Below, one piece after another: positions 14,787 to 22,208 of a DNA stretch of 37,178 nucleotides; within the stretch, counting starts at the first letter, position 1, and each line of letters opens with the position of its first letter. Both the position numbers and the translations under genes were made by a program. This DNA comes from a virus. The stretch spans positions 1 through 37,178 of IMG/VR virus record IMGVR_UViG_3300042465_004627. One strand, written 5' to 3'. The notes below the pieces were generated by a model that saw nothing but the letters and a program-made list of their open reading frames with translations, was not told where the DNA came from and did not search any database.

Positions 14787-15233
14787 TTACAACACTTTGG
14801 GTTCGAAGTAGGTCTTCAACCTGCGGTAAAGATGAAAGGCAGTGTCTAGCGATACGCTCTCCAAAAGTTCTTCCGCCAGTTCCTCTGGTGTTTTAACCTT
14901 CTGCTCATAAGCTAGGCCAGCAGCTTTAGGCTTTTTCTGTTCAGGACCAACAGCCTTAACTTTTGGCAGCAGTTCGTACGCTTTGAGACCTTGAGTAACA
15001 GACCACTCAAGAGGACCTTTTGCGTTGTGGCGGCTCACGACCATCTGTCTTTGCCGCAACACGTTCAAGGTTGCGCTGACCCTCTGGTGCGGCTCTTTCA
15101 TTGAATCCGCTATATGTGTGGCTGTCTTATCCGGGTGATCTTTCAGCCAGTTCCAGACGCGCTCTATCAAAGGCTTCCTCAAATTTGGTTTTTCGTTTAC
15201 CACTTTTTGCATTTCTGATTTCAGGTCCGGCAT
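14787..15233 (-). CDS. winged-helix DNA-binding protein
   Basis: A 148-residue protein. Residues 20-80 (PLIERVWNWLKDHPDKTATH, SMKEPHQRVSATLNVLRQRQ, then MVVSRHNAKGPLEWSV) show the helix-turn-helix plus wing order of MarR-like domains. The C-terminal TPEELAEELLESVSLDTAFH and YRRLKTYF form a helical tail seen on other phage winged-helix proteins. It may regulate transcription or handle DNA at replication sites. A strong AAGGAG precedes the ATG although that start lies 107 bases inside the upstream gene. Confidence 0.7.
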   Translation of the reverse strand: MPDLKSEMQKVVNEKPNLRKPLIERVWNWLKDHPDKTATHIADSMKEPHQRVSATLNVLRQRQMVVSRHNAKGPLEWSVTQGLKAYELLPKVKAVGPEQKKPKAAGLAYEQKVKTPEELAEELLESVSLDTAFHLYRRLKTYFEPKVL

Positions 15234-15423
15234 TGCTGACTCCTTTTAAACTGTGAGCTTTAACCTGCACAAGTCCGATTCTCACATCTTTGTAGACTAC
15301 GTGCCATCTGCGATTTCCGCAGTCTTCCAGACCTTGTGCAGCGACTGCAAGCAAGGTTCGGATAGTCACACCGATGTCGTTTATGTAGATTTCTTTTTTC
15401 TCGGTGTTGAAAGTTACTGACAT
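15127..15423 (-). CDS. phage protein of unknown function with a long overlap with the winged-helix gene
   Basis: A 98-residue protein: beta-rich N-terminus (MSVTFNTEKKEIYINDIGVT), middle RRWHVVYKDVRIGLVQVKAH and basic helical C-terminus. AGGAATCT precedes the ATG, which abuts the peptidase stop. Its last 36 codons overlap the start of the winged-helix gene in another frame. Both starts have good ribosome-binding sites, so the overlap appears real. Function unknown. Confidence 0.6.
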   Translation of the reverse strand: MSVTFNTEKKEIYINDIGVTIRTLLAVAAQGLEDCGNRRWHVVYKDVRIGLVQVKAHSLKGVSNAGPEIRNAKSGKRKTKFEEAFDRARLELAERSPG

Positions 15424-16719
15424 TTAGATTCCTAGCATGGTTTTGGCTCCATCAAGTTCTGCTTCCATCGCTTTGACTTTGAGCGTGAGTTGCACGAGTG
15501 CAGATGCGGCAGCATCTGGGTTTTCAAGCACGAAGTCTGTGAAGTCGTTAAGGCCGAAAGCGTCCAACTCTTCGAGAAGAGTCAACTCAGGGTCTGCCGG
15601 TATTTGTGGCTTTGGCTGCGGTGGTGGAATCTGACCCTTGAACTTCTTGCCTTTGTTCGCAGGCTCTGTATCACCGCCGTGCCACATACCGGCGTAAAAA
15701 CCACGATCATCACCAAACAGACCTTCCGATCTTGGTGGCGGTGTCAGCGGATTGCGGATGATTGGAAGCTTGTTCCACTCGACCTGAATCGCGGCATTCA
15801 CGAGTCGTTCGAGGCCGACGACATCAACGTATTCGTTGGGGCCGTGTTGGTGTTGGTAAAAACAGCCGATGTTCACACACTCAGGAACAAGGTTCCGGTA
15901 AACCTTGCTGTCTGTGAAGGAACCTTTGTGGCTGACGATGTAAGGAAAGTCGAACTCAACCTTGTTCAAGGCCTTGCACAAGGCTTCGCCAAATTCCAGA
16001 GAAGCGCAGGCTTGTCCACCTTGAGTCAAGATGACTTCTGGGTTTTCGTTTGTGCGAACAGCGCGGTCGAACGCTACAACCATTTCGATGTCTTCGCAAA
16101 ACTGCTTTCGAGTCATGACAAAGGCTCTTGAGCCGATGCCCCCACACTCTTCGCCAACGTGGAAGATGAACTTGCCTTTGACGCCTGCCTTCAGCATCTT
16201 CAGCATGATATACACGCCGCAGCCGTCATCACCACCCAGACAACCTGCGTCAGCCTTGTTAGACAGAAACAGGTGACCAAACGAAGGGTCGAATGCCAGT
16301 TGTTGAGGTTTGCCGTCAGACTCGGCCTTGCTGTGTACGGTGTCCACATGGCAGCTAAACAGCACAGTAGACTTAGGGTCTGTCTGCACCAGAATGTTAC
16401 CTTCCACTTCGATAGTGGGGGATAACTTCAGTGTTGACTTGATGTAGTTGAACAACCAGAGACGGAAGTTCTTGTCACCTTGCGAGCCGTGACTTCTGCG
16501 TGTGCTCAAAATTTGGACCAGCAGAGGGTCTGCAGTCAACTCGTCTGCCGGTTCAGGGGGAGCCTTCACGATAGCGCCCTTTGCCTCAACAACCTTGTCG
16601 TTCTTGGTCGGAACCTTGTCGTTCTTGGTCGGAGCCTTGTCGTCTTCGGTCAGCAGGCCTGCAACAGCCTTTGCGAACTCTGACTGTGGGCCTTGCGCTC
16701 CGTTGAGTGTATCTGTCAT
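15424..16719 (-). CDS. M20/M28-like zinc metallopeptidase
   Basis: A 431-residue putative di-zinc aminopeptidase or deacylase. After a linker with a repeated TKNDKVP (about 31-42), the catalytic core shows FSCHVDTVH (His124, Asp126), CLGGDDGCG (bridging Asp near 164), HVGEECGG (Glu190, Glu191), VAFDRA (Asp218) and QHQHGPNE (His near 286). This is the metal-ligand order of M20/M28/M42 peptidases. Pro-rich and helical regions follow after 300. Phage-encoded members are uncommon; the substrate cannot be inferred. The start is set at MTDTLNG because AGGAAAC precedes it and an earlier ATG lies within the upstream gene. Confidence 0.78.
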   Translation of the reverse strand: MTDTLNGAQGPQSEFAKAVAGLLTEDDKAPTKNDKVPTKNDKVVEAKGAIVKAPPEPADELTADPLLVQILSTRRSHGSQGDKNFRLWLFNYIKSTLKLSPTIEVEGNILVQTDPKSTVLFSCHVDTVHSKAESDGKPQQLAFDPSFGHLFLSNKADAGCLGGDDGCGVYIMLKMLKAGVKGKFIFHVGEECGGIGSRAFVMTRKQFCEDIEMVVAFDRAVRTNENPEVILTQGGQACASLEFGEALCKALNKVEFDFPYIVSHKGSFTDSKVYRNLVPECVNIGCFYQHQHGPNEYVDVVGLERLVNAAIQVEWNKLPIIRNPLTPPPRSEGLFGDDRGFYAGMWHGGDTEPANKGKKFKGQIPPPQPKPQIPADPELTLLEELDAFGLNDFTDFVLENPDAAASALVQLTLKVKAMEAELDGAKTMLGI

Positions 16720-16751
16720 TTTGTGTTTCCTGTTAAGTGTTAATTTCTGTG

Positions 16752-18695
16752 TCATGCTGCAAGTGCGAACCTCTCAGCAATAACAACTTCTGGAGTTTCC
16801 AGAGTTGTAGGTTGCTGCACAGGCTCTTCGCCATTCACAGCTTCCATCTCGGCAATCGCAAGTCTTGCGTAGTATACAGTGGCCTCGTGCTCTACGTTGC
16901 CTTTTCGGGCCTTTGCAAAGTCTTCCAAGTACTCTTTGAACTTGTCAAGGTTCATCTCTCGGACACTGTCTCCTGCTCCGTAAACTTGGCGCAAGAAAAA
17001 CTTGTTACCTTCACTTGGGTAGATGTAGCCGACACTCGTGTTTGACCGTTGAGCTGTGTAGTTGAATTGCTGCTGAACGGTCCAATCTGCCGTAGCCTTG
17101 AAATGAGTCTCAGCGTAGGCTTTAGCCTTGTCGGCTATGTACTGCTGAAACTCAGGGAGGCTTCTCTCGGCCCTGCGGCAGTAGACATGATCGGCAAAGA
17201 CATCTACTCGGAACTGTAAATTCCGCGAATAGTCCCAGCCTTTCCAACCTGCTCTGATGTCGTGAATGCCAACTACAACCTTAGCCTTTGAGGGTGTGCG
17301 CAGAATCTCCACCTCTTCAGTGACGTAGTATTTGTTGCCGCCATGATCCGCAACTCGTGTGTGCGCCTTCGTGAGCTGGTCCTTGTGCATCCACAAGAGT
17401 TCTGAACCATCGTACACTCTGACACCGTCATCTTCCTTGATGTAAATCCAATCTGAGCTGTCCGGGTCTTTCATGCGGATTGCATTGGTATGAACCCAAC
17501 CAGACTCAGTATAGAACTTTGGCGACAACTTGAAGTAACCTTCGTTTTCTCGCTCATAGTCTCCGTCAAAGTATACTTCACTGTAGCGACCGATGAAGGT
17601 CAATGTTCGCAGCATCCACGCGCTCTCCCACCGATCCACCTCACGCTTGCGGGCTTTGACGAACACTTGTGTGTCTATGTTGTCGGTCTTCGTAACTCCG
17701 TACTCGCCTCCGTGGTATGCACATTGAAGTTTGTCAAAGAGCGCGTTTACAAGGTCACCTGTGACAAGGTCCTTCTTCAGGAAGTCTTGGCTGTTGACTG
17801 GTCGTAGCGTCACATAGCCTGCTGTGGCTGGCATAGCAACTGTGATACCTGCCTCTTTCATCTTCCGAATGTTTTCGGGCTTGACGCCTTGCAGCACCCC
17901 GTCAATGAGGGCCAGAGTGCATTCGCTCTCCCGTGCGGGGCCGTTCATGCAGTCAAGGTAGGGGATAGCGACCTTGACGAAGCCTTCGCGCCCAGTAGGG
18001 GTCGTAATAGTCCGAAACTGGACACCTTGCCACCCGCCAAAGTTGTAGCCAAGTCGTGTCAGTCGTTTCAACAGTCGGCCATCGCCGTAATTGCGGATCA
18101 AGCGCTTGTCTTCTCCGTTTTCGTACACCACGCAGCGAGCGTTGATGTCGCCCTCAGAGTCACGCAGCACTGCCATCTTGATGCCGGGTGCGTCATAGGC
18201 CAAGGCGGGGTTTGCCATTTCCCAAGTTTTGTTCGTCATGCAGGAGCTGACTCGGGTTACGGCATATACGTTGGCGATTTCTGGTCCTTCGATCCACTCG
18301 ACTTCGTCTGACAGGTCTGCTGTGTGGCTTTCTGTGAGCTGCTTGACGTATTCGTCGCTTGCAAAGGGGATCACACGTTGGACCATCTTGCCAAAGTTCA
18401 TCGTCAACTGCGCGTCACGCTCACCAAATGCCTTGTCAGGTGTGAATGCGACCTTGGTTTTGTCAACCAGAGAGACGTGTGCAAAGACTTTTGCGTGTCT
18501 GTTAACTTCCTGAAGTGCTTCTGTGATTTGGTAGACTCCTCGACGAATGCGAACATTTTCTCTGACTGCCCACCACGACGGCTCGATTGCATGGACGTCC
18601 TGCAGGCGTCTGAACTCCTCCCCGTATACTAGTCCTGCAGCGTAGAGTGCTACATGCAGTTCTCCCTTTGTTGCGATCTTGTCTTTGATGTTCAT
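16752..18695 (-). CDS. large phage protein of unknown function
   Basis: A 647-residue protein with an AAGGAAG ribosome-binding site. The middle contains VSSCMTNKTWEMANPALAYD followed by GIKMAVLRDSEGDINARCVV and YNFGGWQGVQF, a pattern (SCM... then ARxVV) seen in large uncharacterised proteins of siphophage replication regions. A C-terminal segment (YTAQRSNTSVGYIYPSEGNK) is followed by charged helices and a Thr/Glu-rich tail. No catalytic motif is recognised. It lies downstream of a terminator that follows the H1-like gene. Confidence 0.7.
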   Translation of the reverse strand: MNIKDKIATKGELHVALYAAGLVYGEEFRRLQDVHAIEPSWWAVRENVRIRRGVYQITEALQEVNRHAKVFAHVSLVDKTKVAFTPDKAFGERDAQLTMNFGKMVQRVIPFASDEYVKQLTESHTADLSDEVEWIEGPEIANVYAVTRVSSCMTNKTWEMANPALAYDAPGIKMAVLRDSEGDINARCVVYENGEDKRLIRNYGDGRLLKRLTRLGYNFGGWQGVQFRTITTPTGREGFVKVAIPYLDCMNGPARESECTLALIDGVLQGVKPENIRKMKEAGITVAMPATAGYVTLRPVNSQDFLKKDLVTGDLVNALFDKLQCAYHGGEYGVTKTDNIDTQVFVKARKREVDRWESAWMLRTLTFIGRYSEVYFDGDYERENEGYFKLSPKFYTESGWVHTNAIRMKDPDSSDWIYIKEDDGVRVYDGSELLWMHKDQLTKAHTRVADHGGNKYYVTEEVEILRTPSKAKVVVGIHDIRAGWKGWDYSRNLQFRVDVFADHVYCRRAERSLPEFQQYIADKAKAYAETHFKATADWTVQQQFNYTAQRSNTSVGYIYPSEGNKFFLRQVYGAGDSVREMNLDKFKEYLEDFAKARKGNVEHEATVYYARLAIAEMEAVNGEEPVQQPTTLETPEVVIAERFALAA

Positions 18696-18714
18696 ACGGC
18701 TTCCTTTTAAAATT

Positions 18715-18739
18715 GGAGACGGTCACAGCGACCGTCTCC
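18715..18739 (-). terminator. hairpin terminator after the H1-like gene
   Basis: A perfect 10-bp stem GGAGACGGTC / GACCGTCTCC with a 5-base loop is followed on the minus strand by AATTTTAAAAGG. It lies 12 bases after the stop of the repeat protein gene. Confidence 0.65.
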
Positions 18740-18751
18740 TTCGGTTACAGC

Positions 18752-19306
18752 TTAGGCGTTAGCCTTCTTGTAGGCTGCAATCAGCTTCTTTTCGTGTGCT
18801 GCATCCTTTGCCTTGCCAAGCCGGACTCGGGTTCCACCGACACTGATGCGAACGTCTTTGGGGTAGCCTGTCGCAGCGGCTTTGGCAGGCACAACCTTCT
18901 TGGTCACTGCTTTGGCAGGCACAACCTTCTTGGTCACTGCTTTGGCAGGCACAGCCTTCTTGGTCACTGCTTTGGCAGGCACAGCCTTCTTGGTCACTGC
19001 TTTGGCAGGCACAGCCTTCTTGGTCACTGCTTTGGCAGCTGGAGATTGCGCCACCACTGGTGCTTTTGCGGCTTCTTGCACACCGTTATCCAGAGGCAAG
19101 CGGCTGCGTTTGTCACGAATCACACGGTAGAGTTCGTTGGCAGGGTTCTCGATGCACAGGACGATCTTGGTGCTGCGAGGGATACCGTGCTCGGCCTTGA
19201 TGGCTGAAAAGATTCCTTTCTTTTTGGCTTTTCTGGCGTATGTGCTCAGTTTGCGAGCTGACAAGAGGGCTTGAGCTTGTTGCTCAGTGATTTTCATGAT
19301 TGCCAT
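18752..19306 (-). CDS. histone-H1-like repeat protein
   Basis: A 184-residue, very basic protein. The N-terminus (1-80) includes SARKLSTYARKAKKKGIFSA, and the centre consists of five copies of a ten-residue unit of the type AVTKKAVPAK (Ala/Lys/Pro-rich, like histone H1 tails and bacterial AlgP or Hc1 proteins). The C-terminus has RISVGGTRVRLGKAKDAAHE. It probably binds DNA non-specifically. The gene stands between two terminators. AAGGAAAC precedes the ATG. Copy number of the unit could change by slippage or recombination. Confidence 0.75.
   Translation of the reverse strand: MAIMKITEQQAQALLSARKLSTYARKAKKKGIFSAIKAEHGIPRSTKIVLCIENPANELYRVIRDKRSRLPLDNGVQEAAKAPVVAQSPAAKAVTKKAVPAKAVTKKAVPAKAVTKKAVPAKAVTKKVVPAKAVTKKVVPAKAAATGYPKDVRISVGGTRVRLGKAKDAAHEKKLIAAYKKANA
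18881..19038. repeat. 30-bp in-frame tandem repeat, five full copies
   Basis: The unit starts TTTGGCAGGCACA(A/G)CCTTCT and recurs at 18881, 18911, 18941, 18971 and 19001, with eight bases of a sixth copy. Copies 1-2 carry A and copies 3-5 carry G at one position, giving Val or Ala in the encoded unit. Otherwise the copies are identical, which indicates recent duplication or gene conversion. Confidence 0.9.
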
Positions 19307-19331
19307 GGTAGTTTCCTTTTAAAGTAGGATG

Positions 19332-19367
19332 AAAAAAGCCCCTACAAATTTACCAGTCTGTAGGGGC
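19332..19367 (-). terminator. strong rho-independent terminator after the RecD-like helicase
   Basis: A 9-bp stem GCCCCTACA / TGTAGGGGC with a 12-base loop is followed by six T on the minus strand. It lies between the helicase gene and the H1-like gene, so the latter depends on read-through or an internal promoter not identified here. Confidence 0.8.
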
Positions 19368-19392
19368 GTGGGTACTCCCTTTCGGGAATTCT

Positions 19393-20496
19393 TTAAATTA
19401 ACACAGTAACTTTTTCAGAAGCCCGAGTGATTGCTGTGTACAGGTGCTTCGCAGCATCTTGTTTAAAAACTTTTGACTGATCTAAGACCAGCAGATTTTG
19501 CCATTGCGAACCTTGGCTTTTGTGTACTGATATCGCATACCCAAACGCGAGTTCATCGCAGTCTTTACGGACACGCCAATCAAGGCTTGCTTCTGTGCCT
19601 TGAAAGTACTCAATCGGTGTACTGACCTTCACAGGGAGTGTTTCAGGGCAGTCCTGAGGCTTTACCATGCACTGAACATCTCTGCCGTCTGAGTTCGACT
19701 CTTCGACTACAAAGAACTGCCCATTCAGAAAGCCCCTGTCTCTGTTGTTACGGAGACAGATAAGGCGTTCGCCTTCTGTAGGTTCCCAACCTACAAGTCC
19801 TTTGGCTTTTCTGTATGCTCCATTCAAAAAATGTCGCGTATCGTTCTTCCCACACAACACTTGATCTACCTCAAGCATCATCTGCGGGTCAAACTTCTTC
19901 GCAGAAATCACACGACTTTCACCGTAGTTTCCCACCTTCAGAGTTCCTCCACTTCGCACCAGAGTCGCAAGTGCAATAATGGGGTTGTCTGCGGCTTGTC
20001 TGTGTATTTCGGTCAACAAGAAGTCTGGTTCCCGCACTCCGAAGTAGGCCTCGCTGTTGACAGGTGGCAATTGGTGCTTGTCGCCCAAAGCAAGAACTTT
20101 GACTCCGCAGTATAGCAAGTCTTCTGCTATGTCTTTCCCGAGCATAGGAGCTTCATCCAGCACCACCAACTTGACTCCAAGTTCCTTCAGAGCGTAGCGG
20201 TCAAGGTTGAACGACCAGCTTCCTGTCTGTTCGTTTTGACTGGCCTTGTAAATTGCCCCATGCACTGTACTTGAGGGTGTACAACCCTTTTGTGAGAGTA
20301 CGAGAGCCGCTTTTCCTGTAAAGGCGCAGTACAGGACTTCGTTGTCTCTGAGGTCCAGCTCTTCAGTGATGTACTTGGCAAGTGTGGTCTTGCCTGTACC
20401 TGCTGGCCCACTCAGCTCAAATACTCTGGACTTGGTTTTGAACCAAGTTTTAGCTGCCTCTACGGCTCGGCCTTGTTCTTCAGACAGTTGCAGCAT
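19393..20496 (-). CDS. RecD/Dda-like SF1B helicase
   Basis: A 367-residue ATPase. Walker A is LSGPAGTGKTTLAK (28-41), motif II LVVLDEAPML (about 107-116), motif III LGDKHQLPPV, and the C-terminal UvrD-like part has FGYAISVHKSQGSQW and LYTAITRASEKV (motifs V and VI). This is the 5'-3' SF1B helicase pattern of RecD2 and T4 Dda, which help replication initiation and recombination. The start MLQLSEEQG is preceded by a GAGGAG run that is also coding sequence of the upstream gene (17-nt overlap). Confidence 0.86.
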   Translation of the reverse strand: MLQLSEEQGRAVEAAKTWFKTKSRVFELSGPAGTGKTTLAKYITEELDLRDNEVLYCAFTGKAALVLSQKGCTPSSTVHGAIYKASQNEQTGSWSFNLDRYALKELGVKLVVLDEAPMLGKDIAEDLLYCGVKVLALGDKHQLPPVNSEAYFGVREPDFLLTEIHRQAADNPIIALATLVRSGGTLKVGNYGESRVISAKKFDPQMMLEVDQVLCGKNDTRHFLNGAYRKAKGLVGWEPTEGERLICLRNNRDRGFLNGQFFVVEESNSDGRDVQCMVKPQDCPETLPVKVSTPIEYFQGTEASLDWRVRKDCDELAFGYAISVHKSQGSQWQNLLVLDQSKVFKQDAAKHLYTAITRASEKVTVLI

Positions 20497-20701
20497 CTTG
20501 CTCCTCCTCCTCCTCCTCAACAAGTTCGTAGCGCCAGAGTTCTGGGTGTTGCTTATTCCAAGCCTTGATCCAGTTCTCAGCTGTCTGTTTCACCTTGTCT
20601 TTTGACATGACGTTGTAGTAGCCGAAGCACTCGTCAGGGGACTCAGTGAAGTTGAATGTCTGGACTGTGCCAGTTGGAACGTGTTCTCGTTTGAATTTCA
20701 T
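20480..20701 (-). CDS. small phage protein with C-terminal polyglutamate
   Basis: A 73-residue protein beginning MKFKREHVPTGTVQTFNFTE and ending in six Glu codons (GAG repeated, 20501-20518) plus QDAATV. An AAGGAG site precedes its ATG. The GAG run sits four bases before the helicase start, so it doubles as that gene's ribosome-binding site. Function unknown. Confidence 0.7.
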   Translation of the reverse strand: MKFKREHVPTGTVQTFNFTESPDECFGYYNVMSKDKVKQTAENWIKAWNKQHPELWRYELVEEEEEEQDAATV

Positions 20702-20713
20702 TTGGGTTTCTCC

Positions 20714-20899
20714 TTATCCGTACCTTTTCTTGTGCCTTGCGAGGGCTTCACTGAAGCTCAATTTACTGATGAAGTACCAGTGAGTCATTCTCCCTGCTCT
20801 CAGCTGTCTGCGAATCCAAGTTCTGCATTCCGAAGCTGTTCCGGCAAAGCACTCTTGCAACGTACACGGAAATGCTTTCGCGTAAACATGGTGTGTCAT
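20714..20899 (-). CDS. small Cys-containing phage protein
   Basis: A 61-residue basic protein (MTHHVYAKAFPCTLQECFAG, C-terminus SEALARHKKRYG). Its ATG overlaps the stop of the cell-wall hydrolase gene. No family recognised. Confidence 0.6.
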   Translation of the reverse strand: MTHHVYAKAFPCTLQECFAGTASECRTWIRRQLRAGRMTHWYFISKLSFSEALARHKKRYG

Positions 20900-21333
20900 T
20901 TGACGCCTTTCAAAAACTTGTGGTCGCCTATCACAATTCCCGTACCAGTCCAGTAAGGGCTGACGTAGGTTGCATGAAAGAACTTGTACTCTTTTGAAAG
21001 TACGACTTCAGAAGACAGCGCAGCTTTCTTGGATTCTTCCCATGCCTTGGCTTCACGACTGTTCAGCTGAGGTTTGTCGAGCAGGAAACTCTCTATTTTA
21101 GCCCACCTTTGCTGACTTGTCCAGCTAAACTGCTTTCTGGCAAACACAGTTTTACATACGTTCCCGCCTCGATTTAGGGTCACATCTTTGACTGCAAGTT
21201 TTCCTCTCCAAGGTTGGTTGCCTGCCTCAAAATATACGTTCGCCTCAAGGCAGAGCAAGGTTTGGGTCGGCAGCTCAGGCGTCAGGGCAAGCAGGGGCCA
21301 GAGCAAGGTTGGCAGCAAAAGAAAATTAAACAC
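20896..21333 (-). CDS. SleB/CwlJ-type cell-wall hydrolase with N-terminal membrane or signal segment
   Basis: A 145-residue protein. Residues 1-18 (MFNFLLLPTLLWPLLALT) are a hydrophobic export or signal-anchor segment. The Hydrolase_2 domain follows: CLEANVYFEAGNQPWRGKLA with the conserved Glu, VKDVTLNRGG, and near the C-terminus FFHATYVSPYW and IGDHKFLK. Such enzymes cut peptidoglycan, so this is a lysis or DNA-entry candidate. The GTG start is chosen because GGAG lies 8 bases upstream; a longer TTG start lacks this. The tiny membrane protein upstream would be a natural partner. Confidence 0.78.
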   Translation of the reverse strand: MFNFLLLPTLLWPLLALTPELPTQTLLCLEANVYFEAGNQPWRGKLAVKDVTLNRGGNVCKTVFARKQFSWTSQQRWAKIESFLLDKPQLNSREAKAWEESKKAALSSEVVLSKEYKFFHATYVSPYWTGTGIVIGDHKFLKGVK

Positions 21334-21444
21334 GGGTTTCTCCAAAATTGAAGGAGTAGAAATTGTTGAGAAAATTGAAATCAACTCCCCGACGATCAAT
21401 CTGCAAAACCGTACTACACTCTAGTTGACGCACGACAAGCAGCA

Positions 21445-21480
21445 GAAACCGACCAACTTAGCGTTGGTCGGTTTTCTTTT
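21445..21480. terminator. possible bidirectional terminator containing a stop codon
   Basis: AGAAACCGACCAAC-TTAGC-GTTGGTCGGTTTTCT is a 12-14-bp hairpin. On the plus strand it runs into TTTTCTTTTT, a good terminator tail. On the minus strand the TAA of the 59-residue membrane gene falls in the loop. No plus-strand gene leads into it, so the minus-strand role is more likely. Confidence 0.5.
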
Positions 21481-21637
21481 TGCGGTCATGCCAGCACCGA
21501 AGGCTCCAAGACTTGTCTTTGACCCACGTTACGGCCTCTTCAAGGATGGCGACAATCACGAACGCAAAGGCAAGGATTCCGGCGAGTGCTGCCAGCAGCG
21601 CGGCTAAGAGCCACAGCGGTTCCAGTAATTCAAACAT
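21458..21637 (-). CDS. 59-residue single-pass membrane protein (holin-like size)
   Basis: MFELLEPLWLLAALLAALAG, then ILAFAFVIVAILEE, gives one transmembrane helix (about residues 8-32), followed by a positively charged C-terminus ending DRKKKTDQR, expected to face the cytoplasm. The ATG overlaps the stop of the upstream gene by 8 bases. Its place directly before the cell-wall hydrolase gene suggests a lysis accessory or holin-like role, but single-pass proteins of this size have many functions. Confidence 0.65.
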   Translation of the reverse strand: MFELLEPLWLLAALLAALAGILAFAFVIVAILEEAVTWVKDKSWSLRCWHDRKKKTDQR

Positions 21638-22208
21638 TTTGAGTCTCCGTTTCGGTTTTCACAACTTCAAGGCATGGTAACCAGTATCGCCAAAAGCTTT
21701 GGTCGTCAATGCGCGGTCCAAGGTAAGAGGCCAGCAGCGCTGCTTCGTAAGGGTCACTAGGCTCCACTACGATCTGCTTGCCGTGGCGGGTGTCTCGCAC
21801 TGTAGCCCACATGCTTGTGTCGTGGACCGACCTTTCCGACTCTCCTGTGTCAAGGTTTGTCTTCACAACTACGTTCTCAAGTCTGGCGTAACAGACTTGA
21901 GGGTACACCATTCCGTAGTTCTCTCGCTCGACAACTTTGTCGGTATCTGCCAAAGCGTAACCCCAATAAATACCTGCTGGGCCTTTCGGCTTTACTTTGA
22001 GATTCACTCTGTAGCGGTCTCCCGCTTTAGGGGTAAAGAACACTTCCTCTCTCATACGCTCTTTGTGGAAGATTTGGCCAAGTCTCAGGAGTTCAGTGGT
22101 GTTTGCCCACGTCATGGCGTGATGCTCTGCGTACCGTTCGTGTGTCAGATAGTCATTGACGAACTCAAGGTAAGCATCAGCGAGTTGTGTTTTGATGTTT
22201 TGTGCCAT
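21630..22208 (-). CDS. phage protein of unknown function
   Basis: A 192-residue protein. The N-terminus is helical (MAQNIKTQLADAYLEFVNDY); the middle is beta-rich (GDRYRVNLKVKPKGPAGIYW and YPQVCYARLENVVV). No family recognised. The start lies inside the 3' end of the upstream gene (32-nt overlap), preceded by GAGA. It overlaps the membrane gene downstream. Confidence 0.65.
   Translation of the reverse strand: MAQNIKTQLADAYLEFVNDYLTHERYAEHHAMTWANTTELLRLGQIFHKERMREEVFFTPKAGDRYRVNLKVKPKGPAGIYWGYALADTDKVVERENYGMVYPQVCYARLENVVVKTNLDTGESERSVHDTSMWATVRDTRHGKQIVVEPSDPYEAALLASYLGPRIDDQSFWRYWLPCLEVVKTETETQNV

Noticed and set aside
15490-16131. 213-codon plus-strand frame
   Set aside because: Antisense to the metallopeptidase, whose catalytic motifs are intact.
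18881-19038. Regular 30-bp repeats as a CRISPR array
   Set aside because: There are no spacers; the repeats are contiguous, in frame and encode AVTKKAVPAK-type units.
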